A program made the translations under genes and the position numbers. A model generated the notes under the pieces. It worked only from the letters and a program-made list of their open reading frames with translations. It was not told where the DNA came from and made no database searches. 64,000 bases of DNA from Ulva prolifera (lineage: Eukaryota; Chlorophyta; Ulvophyceae; Ulvales; Ulvaceae): positions 3,406,513 to 3,470,512 of the forward strand of contig CM041199.1 in assembly GCA_023078555.1 (NCBI GenBank). Direction: 5' to 3'. Within the stretch, counting starts at the first letter, position 1, and each line of letters begins with the position of its first letter. Of the stretch, positions 19,001 through 29,914 are shown piece after piece.

Positions 19001-19905
19001 TGCAGGCGCCTTCCTCTCCGCTCTGCCGGGCGGCATTCTCACCATGGGCGACGACATGTTTGTCCTGGCGGTGTGGCACCGCCTGCGATTCCGCGTCCCG
19101 ACGGACGTCCCCCCCCCTCCGTGCAAATGCAGTGCAGGTGTTGCCGCCGAACCAGACCACGCCATGGTCTGCAAGAAGGTGGCAAAGGAGACCCAGATGC
19201 GCCATGATAACCTGGCTCGTGCCTTGCGCCTGGTCGCCTCTTACGCCGGACTGCAGTCTGCCCTGGAGCCGCTCTACCGTGCCCTCGCGAGGGGCGCGGG
19301 TGTTGAGCTGAATCGCCGCGGGGACGTCGTCGTGGTCATGCCGCGCCTGGAGATGGCGGCCGTGGACGTCGTGGTCACGCATGCGCCGGCGGCCTCATAC
19401 GTGGCCGCTGCGGCGCGGGAGACGGGTGCGACGGCGGAGCGGGCGGAGGACAGGAAACGGGACCGCTTCCGGCGGGACGTGCCTGACCATGCCGCGTTCC
19501 GGTTTGTTCCGTTTGCGGTCGAATCGTGTGGCTTCATGGGCACGGCTGCCGTGAGGTTCGTCGGTCAGTTGGGGGATGTGGCCGCTGCCAGTGGGCGCAT
19601 CTCCAAAGGCGCGTTTGTCCAGTGGGCGCTGCGGGTGTTGTCGGTGTCATTGCAGCGCGGCAATGCGGATATGTATCGGAAGTCTGGGCTTGTCATCTCT
19701 CGGGAGCAAGGGTTGCGATATGATGCGGGCCTGGAGGACGCGATCCTGCCGGACTGAGTTGTGAGTGCGGTTGTGGCGTTCGTGTGTGTGTGTGAGTGTA
19801 TGTTGCAGTTGATTCGGGTGAGATTCGGTTTCAGTGTTTGTTTTCTCCCGTTCGCTCTTTTGTAAAGACAATCTTCTCCCGTTCACTCTTTGTAACCACC
19901 GCTCC
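16016..19905 (+). mobile_element. Non-LTR retrotransposon with restriction-like endonuclease, apparently intact
   Basis: One long ORF (16158-19757), a short 5' leader and a roughly 150-base 3' UTR. The 3' UTR ends in two near-copies of TTCTCCCGTTCRCTCTTTTG followed by TAA, and no poly(A) tail follows. The 5' edge is estimated from where the upstream relic ends. Many short relics of the same 3' end lie nearby (15.3-21.8, 29.8 and 31.5 kb). No flanking duplication could be fixed for this copy. Confidence 0.8.
16158..19757 (+). CDS. Reverse transcriptase/endonuclease polyprotein of non-LTR retrotransposon
   Basis: 1,199 residues, uninterrupted. It copies the element's RNA at a nicked target by target-primed reverse transcription. 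The N-terminal 250 residues are low-complexity, Pro/Ala-rich and basic, with possible nuclear localisation clusters (GKPKRKEPSK, QPKRRRA, RRGGKKKGKGRG). The RT domain lies at about 413-720: FSVDMKNAF with Asp551, RQGDPLGPLLFAL near 604-616, and AYLDD with Asp643/Asp644. A knuckle-like CKC..H..C lies at 989-1005. The C-terminal 200 residues show a PD-(D/E)XK-like order, GD near 1056, VDVVV near 1069 and AEDRKRDRF near 1100, then PFAVES, typical of elements with a restriction-like endonuclease (R2/NeSL/Dualen grade). No apurinic-type endonuclease or RNase H seen. GC-rich third positions match the host exons. Start chosen as the first ATG after an in-frame stop. Confidence 0.9.
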   Translation: MGKPKRKEPSKAKLSDLNRQHASQSPVRPSLLITDQRSILDTNEVVNCNNGQLAVVQRESPRGSPQPKRRRAAPASGTATEAHLSADTSKQVTSALNVVPGETQLATAAPQQPPATSNDQHDRAHGTAQCHHPPPPASADTPSPPLPPPPGLAGAAAKQSATRRPHRQAAAAAGAPPPARASGGTGGNAKQQRARRGGKKKGKGRGAGSQSTSQRAGPRRQAGLRAAASAPPVQRANAAPRLRLPQHVPPAARLGWAESCTRVWELVADACTHARGDSAREEVVAAFEELMRLPMRLLAYSRGRRSGKAAAGRCRDYALGLPVEMWEDTPPGRWPGRRKAPMSADQLRAQHIDRCFRIKRSIHKAGRGLQEGKPADARSPEVQADLRALFPPADPPVPLEPNPDVPALCLTREALVAAVAAVSAHHRGSSAGPSGWPFEMIRAACQSSDAATDALLAVVNHMLSGMLPRETFLLDGLLIGLEKPDGGTRPIAVGETWYRFAAVCALREYGRDIGESLAPLQVGVGTRGGTETVVHGLSSALAEGASVFSVDMKNAFNCIDRAAMFAAVKERAPALLPFTQWAYGAGTPLRIAGAPEDVEPVLCQRGVRQGDPLGPLLFALTLQPVLERVDASGAGAPVVAYLDDISIAGDLAAGAAVFRRLCVEADGVRSIGLEVNPAKCGVNSADAEAAAAVAAELGIRDLHAGFKAVGTPLGTPEYVAEVLDKRAREVEGLVETLVRIPLSVQAQFLLLRVSLSVRMTHLMRTVPYAVLEPHMRRAEAAVWRGAAAILCLPPAVAEAAAASDNSATDAETRRLAYRLMSPVRHGGLGLTMLVDSVADAAFLSGAGTAERNLAGCPDLLRPLRGHSRGSLLQRWQGLFDELHELLGWEADARDLPDEFVSGKLLAAQREVGRAVADHAASLVLQGIDLDTPAGRREAAWLRSASGGPAGAFLSALPGGILTMGDDMFVLAVWHRLRFRVPTDVPPPPCKCSAGVAAEPDHAMVCKKVAKETQMRHDNLARALRLVASYAGLQSALEPLYRALARGAGVELNRRGDVVVVMPRLEMAAVDVVVTHAPAASYVAAAARETGATAERAEDRKRDRFRRDVPDHAAFRFVPFAVESCGFMGTAAVRFVGQLGDVAAASGRISKGAFVQWALRVLSVSLQRGNADMYRKSGLVISREQGLRYDAGLEDAILPD

Positions 19906-20305
19906 GGACTCGGACCGCTGCTGCATGATCGACAGCTGCCGCTGCATCCAGCCAAGCTTGAGCCTGCATGAACAGCATGCACACTGTAATTTCTCGGTTG
20001 CCGATGCCGCACCCCCACGAGCACGAGGAGCGCTGCTGTCGTTGCATATGGGTATATACATGCATCACCGAGCTCGGGGAGACCGCAAGCCAGGTCACAG
20101 ACATACAGAAAAAGAATGCAGGCAATCCTTCGCCAATTGTTGACAGCGCCTTTCGGGAACATGATCTGTACATCTGCTTCAGCCACCCACCTTTCTGTAC
20201 CAGTGCAGTGCATGGTAGTCTTACGCTAAGCTGGATATGTTAACAAGTGCCGCGTACGTCAGATTCACCGCGGCCGCCATGTTACACACCAATATGACGC
20301 CCGCT

Positions 20306-20358
20306 TCGGATGGGATTCGGTTTTGGTGTTTGTCTTCTCCCGTTCTTTCTGTGTCACT
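20306..20358 (+). mobile_element. 53-bp 5'-truncated retrotransposon insertion with 18-bp target duplication
   Basis: The insert runs from TCGGATGGGATTCGG to TTCTGTGTCACT. Flanks ACCAATATGACGCCCGCT (20288-20305) and ACCATTATGACGCCCGCT (20359-20376) differ at one base. Confidence 0.8.
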
Positions 20359-20404
20359 ACCATTATGACGCCCGCTCCTGCGCGCATGCCGGGCTCATGA
20401 GGCG

Positions 20405-20500
20405 TGTGCGCTGCTGTAGTGTGGCCGCGTGTATGCGTGACCGTTGATTCGGAAGCTATTCTTTTGTCGCGCATGCGCCTTCCCGTTCCCTCTTCTGTGC
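20405..20500 (+). mobile_element. Retrotransposon 3'-end relic, second subfamily
   Basis: Shares GCGCTGCTGTAGTGTGGCCG and the following block with 15735-15832 and ends CCCGTTCCCTCTTCTGTG. Confidence 0.55.
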
Positions 20501-21318
20501 ATGATCACCATCACGATGGTACAGCGCAACGGCAGCGGCTTCACGGCGTCAGGCTCGTGCTGCAGGTCACAACTGGCGCCGCATACATGACGCCGGACGG
20601 CGCTCAGGATCATGCCAGCGATCGACGTCGACCTAGCCTGGCGGAGAATGATCATTCGGTCGACCGCCGAGACAGGCAGCAAGCCACGATAGGATGCGCG
20701 GCGCCATCGCAATTCAGGGCTCGCTCGGGCTCGAGCACAACTGCAAGCATCACATCGATGGCTTCCAGGCTGCCTCCCCACGCCACGCACTGTGTGACGA
20801 TACGTCACACGCATGGAGATGCATGGCTTAGAGTATTCTGGAAGCCTCCGGAATGTCCCGTCAGTCCACGTGACCGTGGCTGGCAGTATGGGACTCTGTT
20901 AACAGTGGTCGCCAGACTCGTCCTGCTGACGCAGGCGGGCCATCGAGGCACTGCTCTGGAATTCTCCAGAAGCATTGCAAATGTCCGGCGTATAGGCGGA
21001 CACGATGGGAGCCTCTGGTGTGTACGGGGTCAGTGAGCTGAGCACAGCGCACTGTGGCAGGTGTCGTACACAGGCTAGCTTACAGTATATAAGCAGCTGG
21101 ACCTTAAAGGGTATTCGACAGATCTCACACTCCATGTCTCTTGACTAACAGTCTTTACACACTGTGACGGCGGTGACGCCATGCAAGCGGGAGATCATGA
21201 TGGACATGCTACAGGTGCTTCACAACCACGCATTGTACCAGAAACTGCACGTGCATGTACGAGCAGTTGGTGATTGTGTGGAATATAGAAGTTCCCATGG
21301 GATTGGCCCACTAGGAGA

Positions 21319-21579
21319 ATGGTGACATTCCGGGGCGGAACCGAAGGCGTTCCGCTGACAGAGGAACATTCCTACGAGGCTGTTGACCTTCCGCCCGCGT
21401 CCGTATGCTTCACAAGGAACGATCGTGGCGGAATGTCCTATGGCTTCCTTGGTGGCAGCGGAATGTCCTATGGCTTCCTTGGTGGCTGCGGAATGTCCTA
21501 TGGCTTCCTCGGCAACAGCGCTGACATGATTGTGTGCTCTTCCATCGCGCGAGACAGGCCAATCAGTCTCCGCAGATGA
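21319..21579 (+). other. Short open frame with three 30-bp repeats
   Basis: 86 codons. 21429-21517 holds three near-identical 30-bp units encoding GMSYGFLGG. No homology recognised. It may be chance translation of a minisatellite, since the unit length of 30 keeps frame. Coding status unsupported. Confidence 0.3.
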
Positions 21580-21631
21580 AAAGCACTGGAAATCCATTGC
21601 GTACTGAGGCGAACGCAGCTGCGCACAAATA

Positions 21632-21770
21632 AAAACATTACAAACGAGCACATGGAAGAAGACAAACATCAAAGAAGCTGCGCCCATGTACGTCCAGCAG
21701 TCCGACTGCTCAGAGTTTGAGCTGGAACAAGTTTACAAAAGAGTTAACGGAGAAGACATACATGCATGTA
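21632..21770 (-). mobile_element. Two minus-strand retrotransposon 3'-end relics
   Basis: Complements of about 21632-21668 and 21733-21770 read (TTTG)TCTTCTTCCATGTGCTCG..TTGTAA and GTCTTCTCCGTTAACTCTTT..TGTAA, diverged matches to the element's 3' end. Confidence 0.45.
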
Positions 21771-21969
21771 CACCAAAGGATATTGAAAAGGATTGAGCAC
21801 TCATGCCTGCATATCCGATGCCCACGGAAGACGAGGACGTGCCTGACAAGTTGGTGCTACTCTCCTTTAGGTGGTCAAGCATGAACCGCGTTCAGAGGAG
21901 ACAAATGGCGTGCTCCTGTCGCTGAGTGGTCAGTGTGGCACCGTCCATTCCGGTCTGAATCGATGCAAG

Positions 21970-22070
21970 TGTGCCCAGTCAGCAACATCGTGGAATGGTC
22001 GGTGCCTCACCGACCATTACGGCCCAGTCAGCAACGTCGTGGAATGGTCGGTGCCTCACCGACCATTACG
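21970..22070. repeat. Tandem doublet of a 25-bp palindrome
   Basis: Two 49-bp units. Each holds arms AATGGTCGGTG and CACCGACCATT around CCT (21994-22018 and 22043-22067), preceded by CAGTCAGCAAC(A/G)TCGTGG. The arms are one base pair different from those of the array at 29.9-30.8 kb, with both strands changed together. Confidence 0.85.
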
Positions 22071-22440
22071 GGGTCGAGTAATGCATGCGCTAGTCACCAC
22101 TGCAGTGTCGATGGATAGCCCACGAGCATTGCATCTCGCCATCAACGATCTCTGGAGCGAGTATAGTACCAACGGAGCATCTTCCCACAGCAATGTAAGC
22201 CAATTCATATGAGCTATTATAAGCGTCTGGAGTCTCTCGGCGTCGGCGTCGATATCGTCTCATGATAATGCATTTCTAGTTTATTTGTATCGACTCTCTT
22301 TGTATTTCTCTGGTACTGTCCTGACGTGCAGGGAGGCTAGCTGAAGGTTAACAGCATGTGGCACGAATAATGCTTGCGATTCATTTGTATAGCGTGGCAT
22401 AACATGTCTGGCTTGGGTGGTGAGGGCGCTGTGGCCTGTC
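22071..22440. other. Gene-free spacer before the satellite
   Basis: No coding region recognised. Confidence 0.4.
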
Positions 22441-25400
22441 TTTAAGGCGATGGTCAGCCTGACCCTGGCGTGGCAGCACCCAGACATGAAGGGGGCAGAG
22501 GGCATAACAACACAGAAACACCAAGTGCCACTGTGATTCAGCAACGATGGGCAGCACCACTGTCAACCACGCTGCACTGCGTGGGGGGGCAGAGGGGGTA
22601 ACAGCACAGAAGGACCAGGTGCCGCTGTGCTACGGCAACGATGGGCAGCAACACTGTCAACCCCGCTACACTGCGTGGGAGGGCAGAAGGGGTAATTATA
22701 ACAGCACAGAAACACCAGGCGCCACTGTGCTGCGGCAACGATGGGCAGCATCACTGTCATCCCCGCAGCACTGCGTGGGGGGGCGGAGGGTATAACAGCA
22801 CAGAAACACCAAGTGCCACTGTGCTGCGGCAGCGATGGGCAGCACCACTGTCAACCCCGCTGCACTGCGTGGGGGGGCAGAGGGGGTAACAGCACAGAAA
22901 CACCAGGTGCCACTGTGCTGCGGCAACGATGGGCAGCACCACTGTCAACCACGCTGCACTGCGTGGGGGGGCAGAGGGGGTAACAGCACAGAAGGACCAG
23001 GTGCCGCTGTGCTACGGCAACGATGGGCAGCACCACTGTCAACCCCGCTACACTGCGTGGGAGGGCAGAAGGGGTAATTATAACAGCACAGAAACACCAG
23101 GCGCCACTGTGCTGCGGCAACGATGGGCAGCACCACTGTCATCCCCGCAGCACTGCGTGGGGGGGCAGAGGGGGTAACAGCACAGAAACACCAGGTGCCA
23201 CTGTGCTGCGGCAACGATGGGCAGCACCACTGTCAACCCCGCTACACTGCGTGGGAGGGCAGAAGGGGTAATTATAACAGCACAGAAACACCAGGCGCCA
23301 CTGTGCTGCGGCAACGATGGGCAGCATCACTGTCAACCCCGCTGCACTGCGTGGGGGGGCAGAGGGGGTAACAGCACAGAAACACCAGGTGCCACTGTGC
23401 TGCGGCAACGATGGGCAGCACCACTGTCAACCACGCTGCACTGCGTGGGGGGGCAGAGGGGGTAACAGCACAGAAGGACCAGGTGCCGCTGTGCTACGGC
23501 AACGATGGGCAGCACCACTGTCAACCCCGCTACACTGCGTGGGAGGGCAGAAGGGGTAACAGCACAGAAACACCAGGTGCCACTGTGCTGCGGCAACGAT
23601 GGGCAGCACCACTGTCAACCACGCTGCACTGCGTGGGGGGGCAGAGGGGGTAACAGCACAGAAGGACCAGGTGCCGCTGTGCTACGGCAACGATGGGCAG
23701 CACCACTGTCAACCCCGCTACACTGCGTGGGAGGGCAGAAGGGGTAATTATAACAGCACAGAAACACCAGGCGCCACTGTGCTGCGGCAACGATGGGCAG
23801 CATCACTGTCAACCCCGCTGCACTGCGTGGGGGGGCAGAGGGGGTAACAGCACAGAAACACCAGGTGCCACTGTGCTGCGGCAACGATGGGCAGCACCAC
23901 TGTCAACCACGCTGCACTGCGTGGGGGGGCGGAGGGTATAACAGCACAGAAACACCAGGCGCCACTGTGCTGCGGCAACGATGGGCAGCATCACTGTCAT
24001 CCCCGCAGCACTGCGTGGGGGGGCGGAGGGTATAACAGCACAGAAACACCAAGTGCCACTGTGCTGCGGCAACGATGGGCAGCATCACTGTCATCCCCGC
24101 AGCACTGCGTGGGGGGGCGGAGGGTATAACAGCACAGAAACACCAAGTGCCACTGTGCTGCGGCAACGATGGGCAGCATCACTGTCATCCCCGCAGCACT
24201 GCGTGGGGGGGCGGAGGGTATAACAGCACAGAAACACCAAGTGCCACTGTGCTGCGGCAGCAATGGGCAGCACCACTGTCAACCCCGCTGCACTGCGTGG
24301 GGGGGCAGAGGGGGTAACAGCACAGAAACACCAGGTGCCACTGTGCTGCGGCAACGATGGGCAGCACCACTGTCAACCACGCTGCACTGCGTGGGGGGGC
24401 AGAGGGGGTAACAGCACAGAAGGACCAGGTGCCGCTGTGCTACGGCAACGATGGGCAGCACCACTGTCAACCCCGCTACACTGCGTGGGAGGGCAGAAGG
24501 GGTAATTATAACAGCACAGAAACACCAGGCGCCACTGTGCTGCGGCAACGATGGGCAGCATCACTGTCAACCCCGCTGCACTGCGTGGGGGGGCAGAGGG
24601 GGTAACAGCACAGAAACACCAGGTGCCACTGTGCTGCGGCAACGATGGGCAGCACCACTGTCAACCACGCTGCACTGCGTGGGGGGGCAGAGGGGGTAAC
24701 AGCACAGAAACACCAGGTGCCACTGTGCTGCGGCAACGATGGGCAGCACCACTGTCAACCCCGCTGCACTGCGTGGGGGGGCAGAGGGGGTAACAGCACA
24801 GAAACACCAGGTGCCACTGTGCTGCGGCAACGATGGGCAGCACCACTGTCAACCACGCTGCACTGCGTGGGGGGGCAGAGGGGGTAACAGCACAGAAGGA
24901 CCAGGTGCCGCTGTGCTACGGCAACGATGGGCAGCACCACTGTCAACCCCGCTGCACTGCGTGGGGGGGCAGAGGGGGTAACAGCACAGAAACACCAGGC
25001 GCCACTGTGCTGCGGCAACGATGGGCAGCATCACTGTCAACCCCGCTGCACTGCGTGGGGGGGCAGAGGGGGTAACAGCACAGAAACACCAGGTGCCACT
25101 GTGCTGCGGCAACGATGGGCAGCACCACTGTCAACCACGCTGCACTGCGTGGGGGGGCAGAGGGGGTAACAGCACAGAAGGACCAGGTGCCGCTGTGCTA
25201 CGGCAACGATGGGCAGCACCACTGTCAACCCCGCTACACTGCGTGGGAGGGCAGAAGGGGTAATTATAACAGCACAGAAACACCAGGCGCCACTGTGCTG
25301 CGGCAACGATGGGCAGCATCACTGTCATCCCCGCAGCACTGCGTGGGGGGGCAGAGGGGGTAACAGCACAGAAACACCAGGTGCCACTGTGCTGCGGCAA

Positions 25401-27826
25401 CGATGGGCAGCACCACTGTCAACCACGCTGCACTGCGTGGGGGGGCAGAGGGGGTAACAGCACAGAAACACCAGGCGCCACTGTGCTGCGGCAACGATGG
25501 GCAGCATCACTGTCAACCCCGCTGCACTGCGTGGGGGGGCAGAGGGGGTAACAGCACAGAAACACCAGGTGCCACTGTGCTGCGGCAACGATGGGCAGCA
25601 CCACTGTCAACCACGCTGCACTGCGTGGGGGGGCAGAGGGGGTAACAGCACAGAAGGACCAGGTGCCGCTGTGCTACGGCAACGATGGGCAGCACCACTG
25701 TCAACCCCGCTACACTGCGTGGGAGGGCAGAAGGGGTAATTATAACAGCACAGAAACACCAGGCGCCACTGTGCTGCGGCAACGATGGGCAGCATCACTG
25801 TCATCCCCGCAGCACTGCGTGGGGGGGCAGAGGGGGTAACAGCACAGAAACACCAGGTGCCACTGTGCTGCGGCAACGATGGGCAGCATCACTGTCATCC
25901 CCGCAGCACTGCGTGGGGGGGCGGAGGGTATAACAGCACAGAAACACCAAGTGCCACTGTGCTGCGGCAGCAATGGGCAGCACCACTGTCAACCACGCTG
26001 CACTGCGTGGGGGGGCAGAGGGGGTGACAGCACAAAAGGACCAGGTGCCGCTGTGCTACGGCAACGATGGGCAGCACCACTGTCAACCCCGCTACACTGC
26101 GTGGGAGGGCAGAAGGGGTAATTATAACAGCACAGAAACACCAGGCGCCACTGTGCTGCGGCAACGATGGGCAGCATCACTGTCATCCCCGCAGCACTGC
26201 GTGGGGGGGCAGAGGGGGTAACAGCACAGAAACACCAGGTGCCACTGTGCTGCGGCAACGATGGGAAGCATCACTGTCATCCCCGCAGCACTGCGTGGGG
26301 GGGCGGAGGGTATAACAGCACAGAAACACCAAGTGCCACTGTGCTGCGGCAACGATGGGCAGCATCACTGTCATCCCCGCAGCACTGCGTGGGGGGGCAG
26401 AGGGGGTAACAGCACAGAAACACCAGGTGCCACTGTGCTGCGGCAACGATGGGCAGCACCACTGTCAACCACGCTGCACTGCGTGGGGGGGCAGAGGGGG
26501 TAACAGCACAGAAACACCAGGCGCCACTGTGCTGCGGCAACGATGGGCAGCATCACTGTCAACCCCGCTGCACTGCGTGGGGGGGCAGAGGGGGTAACAG
26601 CACAGAAACACCAGGTGCCACTGTGCTGCGGCAACGATGGGCAGCACCACTGTCAACCACGCTGCACTGCGTGGGGGGGCAGAGGGGGTAACAGCACAGA
26701 AGGACCAGGTGCCGCTGTGCTACGGCAACGATGGGCAGCACCACTGTCAACCCCGCTACACTGCGTGGGAGGGCAGAAGGGGTAATTATAACAGCACAGA
26801 AACACCAGGCGCCACTGTGCTGCGGCAACGATGGGCAGCATCACTGTCATCCCCGCAGCACTGCGTGGGGGGGCAGAGGGGGTAACAGCACAGAAACACC
26901 AGGTGCCACTGTGCTGCGGCAACGATGGGCAGCATCACTGTCATCCCCGCAGCACTGCGTGGGGGGGCGGAGGGTATAACAGCACAGAAACACCAAGTGC
27001 CACTGTGCTGCGGCAACGATGGGCAGCATCACTGTCATCCCCGCAGCACTGCGTGGGGGGGCGGAGGGTATAACAGCACAGAAACATCAAGTGCCACTGT
27101 GCTGCGGCAACGATGGGCAGCATCACTGTCATCCCCGCAGCACTGCGTGGGGGGGCGGAGGGTATAACAGCACAGAAACACCAAGTGCCACTGTGCTGCG
27201 GCAACGATGGGCAGCATCACTGTCATCCCCGCAGCACTGCGTGGGGGGGCGGAGGGTATAACAGCACAGAAACACCAAGTGCCACTGTGCTGCGGCAACG
27301 ATGGGCAGCATCACTGTCATCCCCGCAGCACTGCGTGGGGGGGCAGAGGGGGTAACAGCACAGAAGGACCAGGCGCCACTGTGCTGCGGCAGCAATGGGC
27401 AGCACCACTGTCAACCCCGCTGCACTGCGTGGGGGGGCAGAGGGGGTAACAGCACAGAAACACCAGGTGCCACTGTGCTGCGGCAACGATGGGCAGCACC
27501 ACTGTCAACCACGCTGCACTGCGTGGGGGGGCAGAGGGGGTAACAGCACAGAAGGACCAGGTGCCGCTGTGCTACGGCAACGATGGGCAGCACCACTGTC
27601 AACCACGCTGCACTGCGTGGGGGGGCAGAGGGGGTAACAGCACAGAAACACCAGGTGCCACTGTGCTGCGGCAACGATGGGCAGCACCACTGTCAACCCC
27701 GCTGCACTGCGTGGGGGGGCAGAGGGGGTAACAGCACAGAAACACCAGGTGCCGCTGTGCTACGGCAACGATGGGCAGCACCACTGTCAACCCCGCTGCA
27801 CTGCGTGGGAGGGCAGAGGACGCACT
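22441..27826 (+). repeat. 94/100-bp satellite array, about 56 units
   Basis: Units begin ATGGGCAGCA(C/T)CACTGTC at 22547 and recur every 94 bp, or 100 bp when the unit carries a TTATAA insertion (GTAATTATAACAG against GTAACAG). The last full-phase start is 27771; a degenerate unit precedes 22547. At least four variants (AACCACGC, AACCCCGCTAC, ATCCCCGCAGC, AACCCCGCTGC) alternate in a loose higher-order pattern. Because 94 is 3n+1, every unit changes frame; the overlapping 80-codon frames that result are artefacts. Each unit has a short CCACGC..GCGTGG inverted repeat. Function unknown. Confidence 0.95.
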
Positions 27827-27829
27827 TTT

Positions 27830-29825
27830 GCCGACATCCCAATACATTGCCGAGCCATTGCTGCTGTAGCATGCTGCGTCACAGCCATACTATGCGCCTC
27901 TGCCATCTGAGAGGGGGGAGGCCACGCGACACATGATGCCCACCCGCACAAACACGCATGCACACCCACATTGGTACAACGTTCAACGGTACGTACTGCA
28001 GCAGCGGTGCATATACTACATTTTTGCCCGACTTGTCTTGCATCGGAACCACTAAAACGATTTTATTACTTTACCACGTACATATGTATGGCTCATACTT
28101 CCGTTGTGTCTCTGCTTTCGGTGTCGCCAATCATCCGGGGTTCATGCTAGCGCCAGGAGGCACCATGAGATCTGTGTAATGGTGGCCTGGGGCTGTTTGG
28201 GTTGCGTGCATGGCTGGGTCCACTAACGCCACACTCACCGCGATGCTGTTTTTGCATGCATGCGTGCATGCGATGTGTGGCGGTAACGCTCGCCATTCCA
28301 GGCGCGATCTCCATATGTGAGCTGTCAAAACCTAAACATTGCATCAGTGAGCATAAATGTATTATCAATTCGTTGTGCTGTCTCAATGCGTTGGAGTGCA
28401 AGCCATGACATCCGTACTGCGTGTGCGGGCGCACCGACATGATCATTGCGGCGTACCTGGTTGAACAAAGCGCCTGAAGTCTTCTACAATCTCTGTCTGT
28501 GGGTATTATTGTATAATGTGGTGTGAATCGTAGGCGGGTCTTTCACTCCCGGGCTGGCGTCTAATTGTTAGCAAGCAGCAGCCGCAGGCGTCATCGCCGC
28601 TGCTCAACTTCCGACATGCTCAATTGAAGTATGCTGCAAGGTGTGACGTTTGTATATGTCTGACGGCGCTGTCGTGGACATCACTTCCTTGCGAAGGCGC
28701 CGAAGACGCAGCTGATGTGCCGATATCGATGGTCGAGGCGCACACATTGTTCTGTTCGAGATGGCACCTGCCACCAGTTTAGAACTACTTCGTATATCAT
28801 ATATGCTGTAGCTGTATGCTGTAGCTTTGGATATGTTGTAGCTTCGGATGTGCGATGGCGCCCGATCGCATGAACCACGTTCACCTTGCTTGCAGAGCAG
28901 CTGCTTGAGGTGATTGCCGTCCGACTCCGTGTCTCAAACAAACTGACATTCTTAGAGTGCGCGTAAGCAGTAATGTTACTTGGAGCCTATCTACGCTTGC
29001 TTCTCTGCTGCTCGATCGAGATCATTGTGGTGCGCCTGGCATTTGCGTGCACCATCGGTTGTTGACCAGGTGTGTTTTCGCAGGTCACGGGTATCAGCAT
29101 CTTCCGGTATACCTACGTAGCCTACCTGAGGAACACACACTCACGTGGAAGTTATTTCGAGCCGGCCATGGGATCGTGACATCAAGCAAAACCGCATGGC
29201 ATGGAGGTGGTGCGATCCTATACCAAGTGCTTCCATTGTGGAGAGCAAACATATGGAGTATGTTCTAGATTGACTATGGTTGGACAGTACCGAACACTCT
29301 CGCGAGACTTGCATAAATCTCGGCGAACAAAGTTTACATGCACAACTGCCATCGACAGTTACTTCGTGGCAACAAGCAGGCGCCCAAACATCGCATTTGT
29401 GTGTGCACACGTGCGTCCAAGTTTGACCTCGTTAGTACCCGCAGGGCGTCTATAAGCATGCATGGGATCAAAACTGTAAGACAAGGCAGCCAAAGGATTA
29501 AGAGGACCGGAATATGTCGACAGAAGTGAGGGCTTAGAGAATTATCCGGCGCGTTCCTTGTTTGAGTGCGTTGTGTTGGGGTTGCAATCCTTCGAGTGTA
29601 TACATGTATCATTTAGCTGCGTACGTGGTGCCTCCACGTGGTGTCCTGTCGACAGACGTCTCGCCTTGATAGCTGATGCACATTGCATATCCCAAGAGGC
29701 ACGCGGAATACATCTGCACCATCGTAAGTTCGTTTAGTGTTCTTCTGCATGCCTGCTAGAGCGGGCAGTCCCGCACCGTTCATTTTCAAGAGTCCGCGAG
29801 AGCGGATGGTGGAGCACCGTCCATT
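27830..29825. other. Gene-free stretch between the two arrays
   Basis: About 2 kb with no recognisable coding region, lower in GC than the genes. Short open frames only. Confidence 0.5.
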
Positions 29826-29829
29826 CGTA

Positions 29830-29875
29830 GTTACAAAAGAGTGAACGAGAGAAAAACAACACTGAAATTCTTAGT
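29830..29875 (-). mobile_element. Retrotransposon 3'-end relic beside the palindromic array
   Basis: The complement reads GAATTTCAGTGTTGTTTTTC then TCTCGTTCACTCTTTTGTAA, matching the element's 3' terminus. It lies 40 bp from the first palindrome. Confidence 0.7.
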
Positions 29876-29914
29876 CGCCACGCCGCGCATGGTTCGTCAC
29901 ATGCATGACTACTG

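Larger units (their letters stand above)
19906..21300. other. Repeat-rich intergenic region
   Basis: Contains retrotransposon 3'-end relics and, at about 20560-20650, a block resembling 40810-40900 (ending near CCAGCGATCGA..AGCCTGGC). No gene recognised. Confidence 0.5.

Noticed and set aside
22547-27936. Dozens of overlapping 80-117 codon open frames on both strands
   Set aside because: They are produced by the 94-bp satellite, whose unit length shifts frame each repeat; each ORF is the same repeat read again.
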